Notes under the pieces: generated by a model
What the model saw: only the letters and a program-made list of their open reading frames with translations
What the model was told of the DNA's origin: nothing
The model's database searches: none
Position numbers and translations under genes: made by a program
Shown: positions 35,527-45,632 of the stretch, in pieces
Layout: each line of letters begins with the position of its first letter
Position numbering within the stretch: position 1 is the stretch's first letter
DNA from: Vibrio sp. DW001
GTDB taxonomy: Bacteria; Pseudomonadota; Gammaproteobacteria; Enterobacterales; Vibrionaceae
DNA: 64,000 nt
NCBI RefSeq assembly: GCF_029016285.1
Contig: NZ_CP091975.1
Coordinates: forward strand, 248,001 to 312,000
Reading direction: 5' to 3'

Positions 35527-35696
35527 AGTGATTTCTAAGCATTACATTGAATGGATCAACTATGCCGTAAAAATCACGCCACAACTAGATCCGAGTGAGT
35601 AATAGTTTTAGTTTTAAGGAAAATGTGTTTAAGCGCAAAATGGATTATCAGCGTAAATAGACATTAACCATTTTTTACAATACAGCAGATAAAATA

Positions 35697-35731
35697 GACG
35701 AAGCCAGTAGATGCTTGCTACTGGCTTCGTC
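35697..35731 (-). terminator. Intrinsic terminator of the DASS transporter gene
   Basis: GACGAAGCCAGTAG (35697-35710) pairs exactly with 35718-35731 in a 14-bp stem with a 7-nt loop. On the minus strand it is followed by TATTTTATC. It begins about 28 bp beyond the stop codon of the minus-strand transporter. Confidence 0.75.
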
Positions 35732-35758
35732 TGTCGACCACTATGAGACTAAAAGACT

Positions 35759-37177
35759 TTAAGTCATAATGAGTACGGCTACATAAACAATTAGCAGCCC
35801 GACTACCCCCATAATAATCCCCATTTTTGCCATATCCTTACTTTCAATAAGCCCTGTGGAATAAGCAAGCGAGTTAGGCGGGGTAGAAACCGGCAGTATC
35901 ATACCGAGTGATGCAGAGAACGCGACGACGACGAGCAGGCCTTGTATTCCACCTATTGCAGATAAACTCTCCATAGAGGCACCGATAGCCGCTGCGATAG
36001 GCATAAGCAGGTTAGCTGTTGCGGTATTGGACATAAAGTTAGCCATGAGCCAACAGACAAGAGAAAGCGTAATAACAACAGCAAAGGGCGACAACGCGCT
36101 ATAGTCAATAGCATGAGCAAGTGCAACGGCAAGCCCCGTCTTATCTAGGCCAATACCAATAGCGATACCCCCTGCAACTAACCACAGTACATCCCAGTTA
36201 ATCTGTTTAAGTTCTTGTTTACCCATGATGCCTGTTAGCGTAAATACGGCCAAAGGAATAATAGATACCACGTACGTATTCATGCCGTGAAGCTTGGTGG
36301 TCATCCAAAGTAATATTGTCGCGGCAAAGGTGATGTAAACGACAATAGCTCGCCAACTTTTTTTAAACGTACCATCTAATTTGAGAACCATCGTTTTTTG
36401 CGATGAAGGAAAAAACTTCTGTAATAAGAACCAAGCCAGTGTTAACTGGATAACGACAAACGGTAAGCCCATCATCATCCAGGATAAGAAATCAATACTG
36501 TTCTCTCCAGTGAGGTACTGAAGCGCTATGGCGTTTGGTGGGGTGCCGATCGGTGTCGCGATACCACCTGTATTGGCAGCAATCGGTACACATAGAACGA
36601 GAGCTTTAATGCCTAAGTCCCCTTTAGGAGCTGATGCAACGATAGGACCAAGCAATGCGAGCATCATTACGGTTGTTGCTGTGTTGGACATAAACATGGA
36701 AAAAACAGCGGTAATAAGCATTAAACCAAGCATGATGAAGCGTGGTTCTGTTCCAAATGGTTTTAATAAGACACGCGCTAGGTTGTTATCAAGCTCGTAT
36801 TTGGACGCCGCAATCGCTAGTGCGAATCCTCCCATAAAAAGGATGATGATTGGCGATGAAAAAGCACTGAAAATATCGGTGTATTTCATCAACTCTCCTA
36901 GCTCATGACCTTCAGGAGGGGTTCGAAATAGATGTAAACCTTTATTTGAAATCATGATTAATTCTAGGGCAATGATTAAGATAGAGGTTGCAAATACAGG
37001 TACAGGTTCCAGCACCCAAAGTAGGGCGGCTAGAAGGAATATGGCAAGTAACCGATGTTGAATAAGGGTAAGGTTATCTATCGGAATCGAATCTATTGGT
37101 AGCATGAGAACAAGCGAAGGTATGGCAAAGCAAATGAGTAGCTTGATCAAAATCCCAATATCAAATTTTTTCTTCAT
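35759..37177 (-). CDS. DASS/SLC13-family sodium-coupled anion symporter
   Basis: The 472-residue protein has about eleven membrane helices and the two SNT motifs of the divalent anion:sodium symporter family (MSNTATTVMML and MSNTATANLLMPIA). It also has IGTPPNAIAL and a matching STPPNSLAYSTG near the C-terminus. These proteins import C4-dicarboxylates, citrate or sulfate with sodium. Dicarboxylates are plausible given the nearby fumarate reductase but this is not demonstrated. The gene is a single transcription unit with its own terminator. Confidence 0.85.
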   Translation of the reverse strand: MKKKFDIGILIKLLICFAIPSLVLMLPIDSIPIDNLTLIQHRLLAIFLLAALLWVLEPVPVFATSILIIALELIMISNKGLHLFRTPPEGHELGELMKYTDIFSAFSSPIIILFMGGFALAIAASKYELDNNLARVLLKPFGTEPRFIMLGLMLITAVFSMFMSNTATTVMMLALLGPIVASAPKGDLGIKALVLCVPIAANTGGIATPIGTPPNAIALQYLTGENSIDFLSWMMMGLPFVVIQLTLAWFLLQKFFPSSQKTMVLKLDGTFKKSWRAIVVYITFAATILLWMTTKLHGMNTYVVSIIPLAVFTLTGIMGKQELKQINWDVLWLVAGGIAIGIGLDKTGLAVALAHAIDYSALSPFAVVITLSLVCWLMANFMSNTATANLLMPIAAAIGASMESLSAIGGIQGLLVVVAFSASLGMILPVSTPPNSLAYSTGLIESKDMAKMGIIMGVVGLLIVYVAVLIMT

Positions 37178-37486
37178 CTTACATACAACCCCATAAGTGT
37201 GACCCAGCAGCTAAGTTTGCATTCTCATATTTCTATTTCGCGACGTAGCCTAAGGCAGAAAGTTAAAAGTGTCTGCAACCTAGCATAAAGTAAGCGGTTT
37301 TTTGTTACTAAGATCAGCTTGGTGTTTTGAAAATGAAAATAGATTTTTTGTAAGGGATGTGTTTTTAGTCAAATTATAAGACGAATTTTATTCAGGTTTT
37401 GTCACGGGGGCACAGTAGGTATTAATAATGAAGTAGATGTCAGGTTACATTATTGCTCGTAACCCGACATTCAGGTGATTTGGCAT
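37178..37486. other. 309-bp gap between psd and the DASS transporter gene
   Basis: No gene was found. An imperfect inverted repeat, ATGTC-A-GGTTAC (37437-37448) with GTAACC-C-GACAT (37459-37470), lies just beyond the psd stop codon and may terminate psd on the minus strand. The rest is AT-rich and would contain the promoter of the minus-strand transporter gene near 37180-37300. Confidence 0.5.
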
Positions 37487-38353
37487 CTATTTGATGTTGG
37501 CGTATGCCGTACCCAACTTCGTTGAAACACCGTTGTCCATGCTAGCGTCAAAGTCGATAGCATCTTTACTGAATAAGTTAATTACAGTAGAGCCAAGTTT
37601 AAATCGACCCATCTCATCGCCTTTCTTCAGAACGACTGAGGTATTGCCATTTGCTGGGTAATCCCAGCAATATACAGTGTTGCCTCGTGGTGGAGTTACC
37701 GTTCCGGCCCAAATGAGCTCAATGCTACCAACAATCGTGGCCCCTACCAATACTTGTGCTAACGGGCCGAACTTGGTGTCAAAAATACAGACAACCCGTT
37801 CATTACGAGCAAATAAGTTTGGGATATTTTCAGCGGTTAATGGGTTTACGGAATATAAGTCACCCGGTACATAGATCATTTTACGTAGTACGCCGTCGCA
37901 TGGCATATGAACACGGTGATAATCGCTAGGAGATAGATAAAGAGTCGCAAAGCTACCATCTTCAAATTCATCATACAGCGTTGTATCTCCACCTAGGAGT
38001 TCTAGTGCTGAAAAATTATGAGATTTAGCTTGGATTATCTGGCCATTTTCGATAGGACCGAACTGACTGACACAAGCATCTGCTGGATGCGTTATAACTT
38101 GTGTATCATCATTCAAAATACGCGCGTCTGTTTTAAGTTCACGTACAAAGAAATCATTGAATGTTTTAAAGTATGCTGGATCGGAATGCAGCGCTTCATC
38201 CATATTTATTTTGTATTGCTTAATAAACATGGTGATCAATGCGGTCGTAACACGACCTAATTTGGCTGATGCCAATTTACCTACTACACGAGTGATCGCG
38301 TGCTTTGGTGCCCACAATTGAAACCAAATTTTAATTTTATCTGATAAAGTCAT
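37487..38353 (-). CDS. psd: Phosphatidylserine decarboxylase proenzyme
   Basis: The 288-residue pyruvoyl enzyme makes phosphatidylethanolamine at the inner membrane. The self-cleavage motif LGST is present near the C-terminus ([13 protein letters not shown]), where the serine becomes the pyruvoyl group. Also conserved are HPADACVSQ and the [16 protein letters not shown] block. The gene follows rsgA on the minus strand, as in other gammaproteobacteria, with a 134-bp gap. Confidence 0.96.
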   Translation of the reverse strand: MTLSDKIKIWFQLWAPKHAITRVVGKLASAKLGRVTTALITMFIKQYKINMDEALHSDPAYFKTFNDFFVRELKTDARILNDDTQVITHPADACVSQFGPIENGQIIQAKSHNFSALELLGGDTTLYDEFEDGSFATLYLSPSDYHRVHMPCDGVLRKMIYVPGDLYSVNPLTAENIPNLFARNERVVCIFDTKFGPLAQVLVGATIVGSIELIWAGTVTPPRGNTVYCWDYPANGNTSVVLKKGDEMGRFKLGSTVINLFSKDAIDFDASMDNGVSTKLGTAYANIK

Positions 38354-38487
38354 ATCTATTTTAAAAACTCATTGTTTAGACGCAGATGTTACTTAATTTA
38401 TGAGAAATTGTCAGTATTTCTGCGATGTCACATCGTGCCATGGTATTTGTATCTAAAATGTAACGTGCAGAGTATAGACAATATTTA

Positions 38488-39540
38488 TCAATCTGCTTTT
38501 TTGTTTCGAGAGTATTGGCGGTTGGCTTTGTTTTCACCCATGCTGTCAATTATTCGGTGATAGCTGTTAAATCGTTCACGACTTATTTCGCCTGCTTCTA
38601 CCGCTTTTTTGAGCATGCAACCGGGATCATCAAGATGTTTGCAATCTCTAAATTTGCATTCACCTAAGCGAGACTTAAATTCTACAAAGGCTTGGGTAAC
38701 TTCATCTGCTTCGAGGTGCCATAATCCAAACTCTCTAATGCCTGGTGAATCAATAAGGTCACCACCTGTTGATATATGGTACAAGCGTGCAGCTGTCGTC
38801 GTGTGTTGACCTAATCCCGAGTTAGTAGAGACTGCCCCCTCTTCTATATCAACCTCTGGCATTAGTGCGTTGACTAAGCTGGATTTGCCAACCCCTGATT
38901 GACCGACGAAAACGTTAATTCTATTTCGTAATTCAGCCTCAAAAGCGTCGATACCATAACCAGTTTCTTTACTGACAAAGAGTACTTTATAGCCAATTTT
39001 TTCGTAGGTTTGTAGCTGAATTGCATACTCTTTTATTTGTTCTTCGTTTAGAAGATCAATCTTGTTCAGTACGATTAAAGGCGATATTTTTAATGTCTCA
39101 GAAGCGATCAAATATCGGTCAATAATATTGAGAGACAACTCAGGTAAAACAGAAGATACAATAACCATCTGGTCAACGTTGGCGGCGACTGGTTTTAGGC
39201 CATCATAGTAATCTGGCCGAGTTAAAACAGACTCTCTTGGCTCGACCGCTTCTACGACACCTGAAATGCCAGCCATAGATTCAAGTCCAGCGCGCCAAAT
39301 AACTTTGTCACCAGAAACTAAGCTTTCAATTCCTCGACGCAAATTACAACGATGAATTTCTTTTGTTTCTAGGTCTTCAATATCAGCATGTTGGCCAAAG
39401 CGAGTGATAACCAAGCCTACTTTAGTAGTACCTAGCATCTCTTCATCCCAGTGGATGGTTTTTTCTTGCTTTAGTCTTTTGCTCTGGTTGGAACGAACAC
39501 GTCGAACCTGACCTTTAGTTAGCTTATTCTTCTTAGTCAC
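38488..39540 (-). CDS. rsgA: Ribosome small-subunit biogenesis GTPase RsgA
   Basis: The 350-residue protein is a circularly permuted GTPase acting in late 30S maturation. It has an N-terminal OB fold, then G motifs in permuted order: NKID (G4), [12 protein letters not shown] (G1) and DSPG (G3). A C-terminal zinc finger uses CKFRDCKH and a later cysteine. Length and the start [16 protein letters not shown] match the family. It diverges from orn across 86 bp. Confidence 0.97.
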   Translation of the reverse strand: MTKKNKLTKGQVRRVRSNQSKRLKQEKTIHWDEEMLGTTKVGLVITRFGQHADIEDLETKEIHRCNLRRGIESLVSGDKVIWRAGLESMAGISGVVEAVEPRESVLTRPDYYDGLKPVAANVDQMVIVSSVLPELSLNIIDRYLIASETLKISPLIVLNKIDLLNEEQIKEYAIQLQTYEKIGYKVLFVSKETGYGIDAFEAELRNRINVFVGQSGVGKSSLVNALMPEVDIEEGAVSTNSGLGQHTTTAARLYHISTGGDLIDSPGIREFGLWHLEADEVTQAFVEFKSRLGECKFRDCKHLDDPGCMLKKAVEAGEISRERFNSYHRIIDSMGENKANRQYSRNKKAD

Positions 39541-39626
39541 GTTTACCTTTAGCTCATTCTAGGCTTTATCACTATCTGTTGGACGAGTATGATACCTCTT
39601 TTACAGGCAAAATAGGCAATTCATCT

Positions 39627-40172
39627 ATGTCATTCAGCGATCAAAACTTAATTTGGGTCGATCTTGAAATGACGGGTTTAGACCCGGAGCAACACAAGAT
39701 CATTGAAATAGCGACAATTGTTACTGATAGCGAGTTAAACATTCTTGCTCAAGGCCCTGTCCTTGCAATCCATCAATCGGATCAAGAATTAGAGAAAATG
39801 GATGATTGGTGCACAAATACACACACCAATAGTGGATTGGTTACTCGTGTAAAATCGAGCGACATTGATGAAAGTGAGGCAATAAAGCAAACCATCACCT
39901 TCTTAGAAGAATGGGTACCGAAAGGTAAGTCGCCTATTTGTGGGAATAGTATTGGGCAAGATCGACGTTTTTTATACAAACATATGCCTTTACTCGAAGA
40001 GTATTTCCACTATCGTTATGTCGATGTGAGTACATTGAAAGAGCTGACTCGTCGTTGGAAACCGGAAGTGTTGGATGGTTTTGAGAAAACCGGAAGTCAT
40101 TTAGCGTTAGATGATATTAAAGAATCTATTGCGGAACTAAAATATTACAGAAGTACGATTTTCTCTATCTAA
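39627..40172 (+). CDS. orn: Oligoribonuclease
   Basis: The 181-residue DEDD exonuclease degrades very short RNAs, including pGpG from cyclic di-GMP turnover. The catalytic acidic residues are in [25 protein letters not shown] and [20 protein letters not shown] 39627 gives the family length of 181 and start; an in-frame ATG at 39579 would add 16 unrelated residues. The tRNA array follows about 240 bp downstream. Confidence 0.97.
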   Translation: MSFSDQNLIWVDLEMTGLDPEQHKIIEIATIVTDSELNILAQGPVLAIHQSDQELEKMDDWCTNTHTNSGLVTRVKSSDIDESEAIKQTITFLEEWVPKGKSPICGNSIGQDRRFLYKHMPLLEEYFHYRYVDVSTLKELTRRWKPEVLDGFEKTGSHLALDDIKESIAELKYYRSTIFSI

Positions 40173-40352
40173 CAAATTGATATCGATTTAACGACTCTAA
40201 TTTTTAATGCAAAAATGGTGTCGTTAAGCTGTTTTTTACGTTGCAATTTATGAATTTATAATTTGCTTATCGTGTTTATTGATGCATTTCTGTTTTTATT
40301 GGTTCATTTTTCATCAAACAGCAAGAAAATGAATTATTTTTGTAATAAGGAC

Positions 40353-40380
40353 TTGCATCACAAAAAAATGCTCTTATAAT
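40353..40380 (+). promoter_or_regulatory. Predicted sigma-70 promoter of the tRNA array
   Basis: TTGCAT (-35, 40353-40358) and TATAAT (-10, 40375-40380) are separated by 16 bp. The first tRNA starts 34 bp after the -10 element. The GC-rich stretch after the -10 box resembles stable-RNA promoters. Confidence 0.75.
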
Positions 40381-40413
40381 TCGCAGCCCTGAACGACGAA
40401 AGACGTACAGAGT

Positions 40414-40489
40414 GCGACACTAGCTCAGTTGGTAGAGCGCAACCTTGCCAAGGTTGAGGTCATCGGTTCGAACCCGATGTGTCGCTCCA
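40414..40489 (+). tRNA. tRNA-Gly (anticodon GCC), copy 1
   Basis: The 76-nt sequence folds as a cloverleaf with acceptor GCGACAC/GTGTCGC, anticodon loop TTGCCAA, GGTTCGAACCC T-arm and encoded CCA end. It is the first member of the tandem array. Confidence 0.97.
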
Positions 40490-40575
40490 GATTTTTATTT
40501 GTTGTTAAAAACAAATAAAAAGTTCTCACGGTACTTAACGGTGATGCTTAGTTTGATAAGTAAGAAGTATACGGA

Positions 40576-40652
<77 letters not shown>

Positions 40653-40687
40653 ATTTTAGATGGCTTGAATATTTTCAGGTTGTCATT

Positions 40688-40763
40688 GCGACACTAGCTC
40701 AGTTGGTAGAGCGCAACCTTGCCAAGGTTGAGGTCATCGGTTCGAACCCGATGTGTCGCTCCA
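40688..40763 (+). tRNA. tRNA-Gly (GCC), copy 2
   Basis: The sequence is identical to copy 1 and starts exactly 274 bp later. Confidence 0.97.
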
Positions 40764-40849
40764 GATTGCTATTTGTTGTTAAAAACAAATAAAAAGTTCT
40801 CACGGTACTTAACGGTGATGCTTAGTTTGATAAGTAAGAAGTATACGGA

Positions 40850-40926
<77 letters not shown>

Positions 40927-40961
40927 ATTTTAGATAGCTTGAATATTTTCAGGTTATCATT

Positions 40962-41037
40962 GCGACACTAGCTCAGTTGGTAGAGCGCAACCTTGCCAAG
41001 GTTGAGGTCATCGGTTCGAACCCGATGTGTCGCTCCA
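40962..41037 (+). tRNA. tRNA-Gly (GCC), copy 3
   Basis: The sequence is identical to copies 1 and 2 and again follows at a spacing of 274 bp. Confidence 0.97.
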
Positions 41038-41123
41038 GATTGTTATTTGTTGTTAAAAACAGATAAAAAGTTCTCACGGTACTTAACGGTGATGCTTAGT
41101 TTGATAAGTAATAAGTATACGGA

Positions 41124-41200
<77 letters not shown>

Positions 41201-41261
41201 ATTTTAGGTTCTCACGGTACTTAACGGTGATGCTTAGATTTATAAGCAAGAAGTATACGGA

Positions 41262-41338
<77 letters not shown>

Positions 41339-41399
41339 TTTTCAAGTTCTCACGGTACTTAACGGTGATGCTTAGTTTTATAAGTAAGAAGTATACGGA

Positions 41400-41476
<77 letters not shown>

Positions 41477-42003
41477 ATTTTAAACAATTTGAAAGCGTTA
41501 TTCCCATCACCTTCAAGCTGTTATTAAGTAGTTTATTTCAAACGCTCTTTTTCCTAATGCTGTGAAGCATTACTCCCCATGAAAATGTACCTCACTAGTT
41601 TTATACTGCTAGCTTTTCCACCGCTTAAACTCAAGCGGAATGGACGTTTCCTATCATTTAAGAAAAATAATCAACAGACTTATCCACTTATTTTTTTCTG
41701 TGGATAACCTAGTGAATAAAAGTCAGATCGACTAAAAAAAAGCAAATACTCCGCAAGATCCTCTATCTGTCATACTGAGTTGCATATCTCCAAGTTTTAA
41801 CGCAACAGTATGTTTTATAAGGATTATTGGTGGGTTTGATGAGGTTAAGGTAAAAAAAGAAAGGATCATTAACTTGTTGTTTATTGATCTTCGTCATTTC
41901 TTTGATTTGTGTTTAACTTTTTTAATCGAAATGTTTTGAGGGGTGACAAAAGGTTTTTTCCACATTCTCAGCTTTGCGAACGATATCAATCAAGCATCTT
42001 AGG
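41477..42003. other. 527-bp gap between the tRNA array and queG
   Basis: No credible gene was found. Small inverted repeats occur at 41555-41572 (TAATGCT-GTGA-AGCATTA) and 41621-41638 (CCGCTT...AAGCGG). Two facing DnaA-box-like 9-mers, TTATCCACT (41680-41688) and TGTGGATAA (41699-41707), also form an 8-bp inverted repeat around a T-rich loop. The terminator of the tRNA transcript is expected here but is not obvious. Confidence 0.55.
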
Positions 42004-43146
42004 CTAAGCATCTCTGGGCAATCCTTTTTGTACTACTCTAATCAGACGTTTTGTTTTATTGGATAGGGTTGATATGTGTTTATTGTTCGTATTCGCACTT
42101 GGTACGTGTTTCATCTGTTCTTCTATCGCCCAGTGCACATGATCATCCAGTATCGGAGTGAGTCCCAGTTTATCTTCCAATGCCCAAACAATGTCTTGGG
42201 AGTATGGGGCGTTGCCTAAGGCAATAGAAATATTACGCAACCATTGAGTGTACCCAATTCGGCGTATAGCGGAACCTTCCATATTTTTAAGGAACTCTTT
42301 TTCGTTCCAAGAGAACAGTGTTAATAAATCTGGTGACGCAAAATAGGTTCGACGGTGAAAATCTTGTTGTTGCGTTAGATCTGAAAAACGGTTCCATGGA
42401 CAGACAAGCTGACAATCATCACAACCATAGATGCGATTACCTATGGCCTTTCGATATTCCGTAGGAATAATGCCGTCATATTCGATAGTAAGATATGAGA
42501 TACATTTTCTAGCATCTACAACGCCATCTTCAATAATGGCCTGAGTCGGACAGGAAGTGATACACGCATTACACTTACCACATTCATTTTCGACGACATC
42601 ATCGACAGGTAGAGGGATATCGACAAGAAGTTCACCTAAGAAAAACCACGAACCTGCAGTGCGATTAATAATGAGGGAATGCTTTCCTGTCCAACCAATG
42701 CCGGCTTTTTCGGCTAAAGGTCGTTCTAATATTGGTGCGGAGTCGACAAAGGGGCGGTACCCCATGGTGCCAACTTCAATTTCTATCATTTTACCTAATT
42801 GGTTTAACTTGTTTCTTACCAACTTGTGATAGTCGCGCCCTAAAGAATACCGGCTAATGTACCCTTGAGTAGGGTTATTAAGGTTACTCGCAAACTGGGC
42901 TTCTGGAGGAAGATAATTCATGCGAACACTGATTACTCGGACTGTTCCCGGAAGAAGTTCGTCTGGGCGAGAACGCATTGTGCCGTGGCGTGACATCCAT
43001 TCCATCTCTCCATGATATCCTGCCTTTAACCAATTAAGCATTGCCTCTTCATGTTGAGATAGGTCAACATCACAAATACCAATTTGTTGAAAACCAAGCT
43101 CTTTGCCCCACTGTTTGATTTTTTCTGCTAAAGCTAGGTAGTTCAT
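42004..43146 (-). CDS. queG: Epoxyqueuosine reductase
   Basis: The 380-residue cobalamin- and Fe-S-dependent enzyme performs the last step of queuosine synthesis in tRNA. Two [4Fe-4S] motifs are visible: CGKCNACITSCPTQAI and CDDCQLVCPWN. The conserved GWTGKHSLIINR and the FVDSAPILERPLAEKAG block with the catalytic Asp are also present. It diverges from the tsaE-amiB-mutL operon, as in other vibrios. Confidence 0.96.
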   Translation of the reverse strand: MNYLALAEKIKQWGKELGFQQIGICDVDLSQHEEAMLNWLKAGYHGEMEWMSRHGTMRSRPDELLPGTVRVISVRMNYLPPEAQFASNLNNPTQGYISRYSLGRDYHKLVRNKLNQLGKMIEIEVGTMGYRPFVDSAPILERPLAEKAGIGWTGKHSLIINRTAGSWFFLGELLVDIPLPVDDVVENECGKCNACITSCPTQAIIEDGVVDARKCISYLTIEYDGIIPTEYRKAIGNRIYGCDDCQLVCPWNRFSDLTQQQDFHRRTYFASPDLLTLFSWNEKEFLKNMEGSAIRRIGYTQWLRNISIALGNAPYSQDIVWALEDKLGLTPILDDHVHWAIEEQMKHVPSANTNNKHISTLSNKTKRLIRVVQKGLPRDA

Positions 43147-43306
43147 AAGAATAGTTAGATAGATGAAGGATTAGTAATTTTACCTGAATTAGCGTGATAG
43201 AGCTATTCAAGTGGGTTAAGGTAAAGGTGAGTAAATATAACGAAGCTTACAATTTTTCCTTTCAGGTCTTGTCTCTCAAATCAAACACGATTTACTATTC
43301 TGAACC

Positions 43307-43369
43307 TTTTGATTTATATACAGTGACTTTTGATTTATATATAGTGACTTTTGATTTATAAATAGTTGA
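43307..43369. repeat. Three 21-bp tandem repeats in the queG-tsaE gap
   Basis: TTTTGATTTATATACAGTGAC (one base over the quoting limit if extended) is represented at 43307-43327, 43328-43348 and 43349-43369; the shared core is TTTTGATTTATA. The second copy differs at one base and the third at several. They lie 72 bp upstream of tsaE and 161 bp upstream of queG. Confidence 0.85.
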
Positions 43370-43440
43370 AAAACTATTCCTAACTAGGCTGGGAATGGCG
43401 TTCATTAGGATAAAATACTACCATCATCACTAGTGGCTTA

Positions 43441-43914
43441 ATGTGTAATATGAATACAAAACAATTTAATTTAATAGACGAACAAGCTACCATCGAAATG
43501 GGAAGTGAGCTCGCACAATTATGTTCAAAGCAGACCACTATTTATTTACATGGTGATTTGGGTGCGGGTAAAACGACATTCAGTCGTGGTTTTGTTAAAG
43601 CGCTTGGACATCAAGGTCATGTAAAAAGTCCTACCTATACGTTGGTTGAACCTTATCAATTAAAGGATTGGCAAGTTTATCACTTTGACCTATACCGCTT
43701 AGCGGATCCAGAAGAATTGGAATTTATGGGAATTAGAGATTATTTCACGCCAGACGCTATCTGTTTGGTTGAGTGGCCTGAAAAAGGTGAAGGTTTATTG
43801 CCCAAAGCAGATTTGGACATTGAATTACGCTATCTAGGAGAGCAAAGAATTGCGCTTCTGATAGCAAATAATGACTATGGAAATATGTTGCTTAATCGTT
43901 TGGAGTTGTCTTGA
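43441..43914 (+). CDS. tsaE: tRNA threonylcarbamoyladenosine biosynthesis ATPase TsaE
   Basis: The 157-residue P-loop ATPase supports the TsaB-TsaD complex in making t6A37 in ANN-decoding tRNAs. It has [15 protein letters not shown] (Walker A), the [10 protein letters not shown] switch, HFDLYRL and the CLVEWPEKG segment. Starts at ATG 43441 or 43450 are both possible; neither has a strong ribosome-binding site. In many gammaproteobacteria an nnr gene precedes tsaE; none is present here. The 3' end overlaps amiB by 4 bp. Confidence 0.95.
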   Translation: MCNMNTKQFNLIDEQATIEMGSELAQLCSKQTTIYLHGDLGAGKTTFSRGFVKALGHQGHVKSPTYTLVEPYQLKDWQVYHFDLYRLADPEELEFMGIRDYFTPDAICLVEWPEKGEGLLPKADLDIELRYLGEQRIALLIANNDYGNMLLNRLELS

Positions 43915-45632
43915 TCTGTAAGCAAATCAGAGCCTTTTATGTGTTCATCACCAGTTTATTATTAATGGTGGCATCTAATGCGTTTTCTAATGAACTGGAA
44001 AGCGTGCGTGTTTGGCCTTCGCCAGATGAAACTCGAGTCGTCGTCGATCTGAAATCCGAAGTGGATTTCAGTTATTTCACGCTATCTAGCCCATATAGAG
44101 TGGTGGTAGATTTAAAAAATACGAACCTTACCGCTAAGCTGCCTGTTTTAGTTAAAGACAGTAAGATACTCGCAAAAATCAGAAGCAGCACTGCGCCGTC
44201 TAAAGGCACGTACCGATTGGTTTTTGAATTAAAAGCAAAAGTCACTCCAAATCTATTCAAACTCAAGCCCACACCTGGTGGACAATATGGGCATCGCCTT
44301 GTTGTTGATTTACCGCATTCGTCAAAATCTAGTTTAAAACCGAATCAACCAGTAAGCAACGCCTCCGCAACAGCAGTCAGTAAAGATGCGTCCCAGTTGG
44401 CCGGAAATGCAGACATTATCGTTGCGATAGATGCAGGGCATGGTGGTGAAGACCCCGGTTCTATAGGCCCCACTAAAAAATACGAAAAACATGCGACATT
44501 GAGTATCTCTAGAAAGATAGCAGAGCAACTCAATAGTGTTCCTGGAGTTAAGGCGGTAATGACTCGAAAAGGAGACTACTTTGTTAATCTTAATAAACGT
44601 TCTGATATTGCTAGAAGCAGCAAAGCACATTTACTCGTTTCTATACACGCCGATAGTTTCAGATCGGCTAAACCGAGAGGTGGTTCTGTGTTTGTGCTCA
44701 ATACTCGCAGAGCCAATACCGAAATTTCGAGATGGGTAGAGAAACATGAAGAACAGTCAGAGTTATTAGGTGGGGCTGGCGAAGTATTGGCAAAAACCAA
44801 TACCGATAAAAATGTCAGTCAAACATTGCTTGATTTGCAATTTAGTCATTCTCAAAAAGAAGGCTATAAAGTTGCAACGAATATACTCAAAGAGATGGGT
44901 AAAGTTACTCGTCTGCACAAGAAAGAACCTGTTCACGCGAGTTTAGCGGTTCTAAAATCACCGGATATTCCTTCTGTTTTAGTTGAAACTGGCTTTATTT
45001 CAAATCCAACTGAAGAGAAACTATTGTTCCAAAGAAGCCACCAAGACAAGTTGGCTAGAGCGCTATCTAAATCGATAGTTCAGTATTTTGAGCAAAACCC
45101 ACCAGAAGGGACGTTGTTTGCTCAACGTAAAACGGCTAAAAAGCACAGAGTAGTTAAAGGTAACTCACTATCAGCCATTGCTAAACAATATGGTTCCTCT
45201 ACACAAGCGATAATGAAAGCTAATAACTTAAAGAGTTCAGGGTTAAAGATAGGGCAAGTGCTGATCATACCGGGAAACAGTAAACCGATAGCCATCGCTA
45301 AAGCGAACAACCCTGTAGAAACAGAAGAGATCACTCATACCGTAAAATCTGGCGAGTATTTGGGCAAGATTGCCAGTAAATACAAAGTGTCAGTTGCGAG
45401 TATCAAACAACAAAATAGTTTGAAACGCGAAACTCTGTGGGTTGGGCAAAAACTAAAGATCACGGTCAAGCTAAAAGATCTACCGGTTAGGAAACACAAA
45501 GTGAAGCGGGGCGAGTTTTTGAGTAAGATAGCTAAAAAGTATGGTGTCACGATCGACAGCATAAGAAAAACGAATAAGTTACGTTCAGATACCTTAGCGG
45601 TTGGACAAATATTGTTAATACCAAATAAATGA
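43911..45632 (+). CDS. amiB: N-acetylmuramoyl-L-alanine amidase with AMIN and three LysM domains
   Basis: The 573-residue periplasmic enzyme cleaves septal peptidoglycan during daughter-cell separation. It has a signal peptide ([16 protein letters not shown]), an AMIN domain (about residues 28-125) and an Amidase_3 zinc domain (about 165-390). The zinc-binding residues are in [15 protein letters not shown], and SIHADSF and LVETGFISN follow. Three C-terminal LysM repeats start near residues 405, 475 and 525. Translation appears to start at a TTG that overlaps the tsaE stop codon (TTGA). The gene overlaps mutL by 4 bp. Confidence 0.95.
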   Translation: MICKQIRAFYVFITSLLLMVASNAFSNELESVRVWPSPDETRVVVDLKSEVDFSYFTLSSPYRVVVDLKNTNLTAKLPVLVKDSKILAKIRSSTAPSKGTYRLVFELKAKVTPNLFKLKPTPGGQYGHRLVVDLPHSSKSSLKPNQPVSNASATAVSKDASQLAGNADIIVAIDAGHGGEDPGSIGPTKKYEKHATLSISRKIAEQLNSVPGVKAVMTRKGDYFVNLNKRSDIARSSKAHLLVSIHADSFRSAKPRGGSVFVLNTRRANTEISRWVEKHEEQSELLGGAGEVLAKTNTDKNVSQTLLDLQFSHSQKEGYKVATNILKEMGKVTRLHKKEPVHASLAVLKSPDIPSVLVETGFISNPTEEKLLFQRSHQDKLARALSKSIVQYFEQNPPEGTLFAQRKTAKKHRVVKGNSLSAIAKQYGSSTQAIMKANNLKSSGLKIGQVLIIPGNSKPIAIAKANNPVETEEITHTVKSGEYLGKIASKYKVSVASIKQQNSLKRETLWVGQKLKITVKLKDLPVRKHKVKRGEFLSKIAKKYGVTIDSIRKTNKLRSDTLAVGQILLIPNK

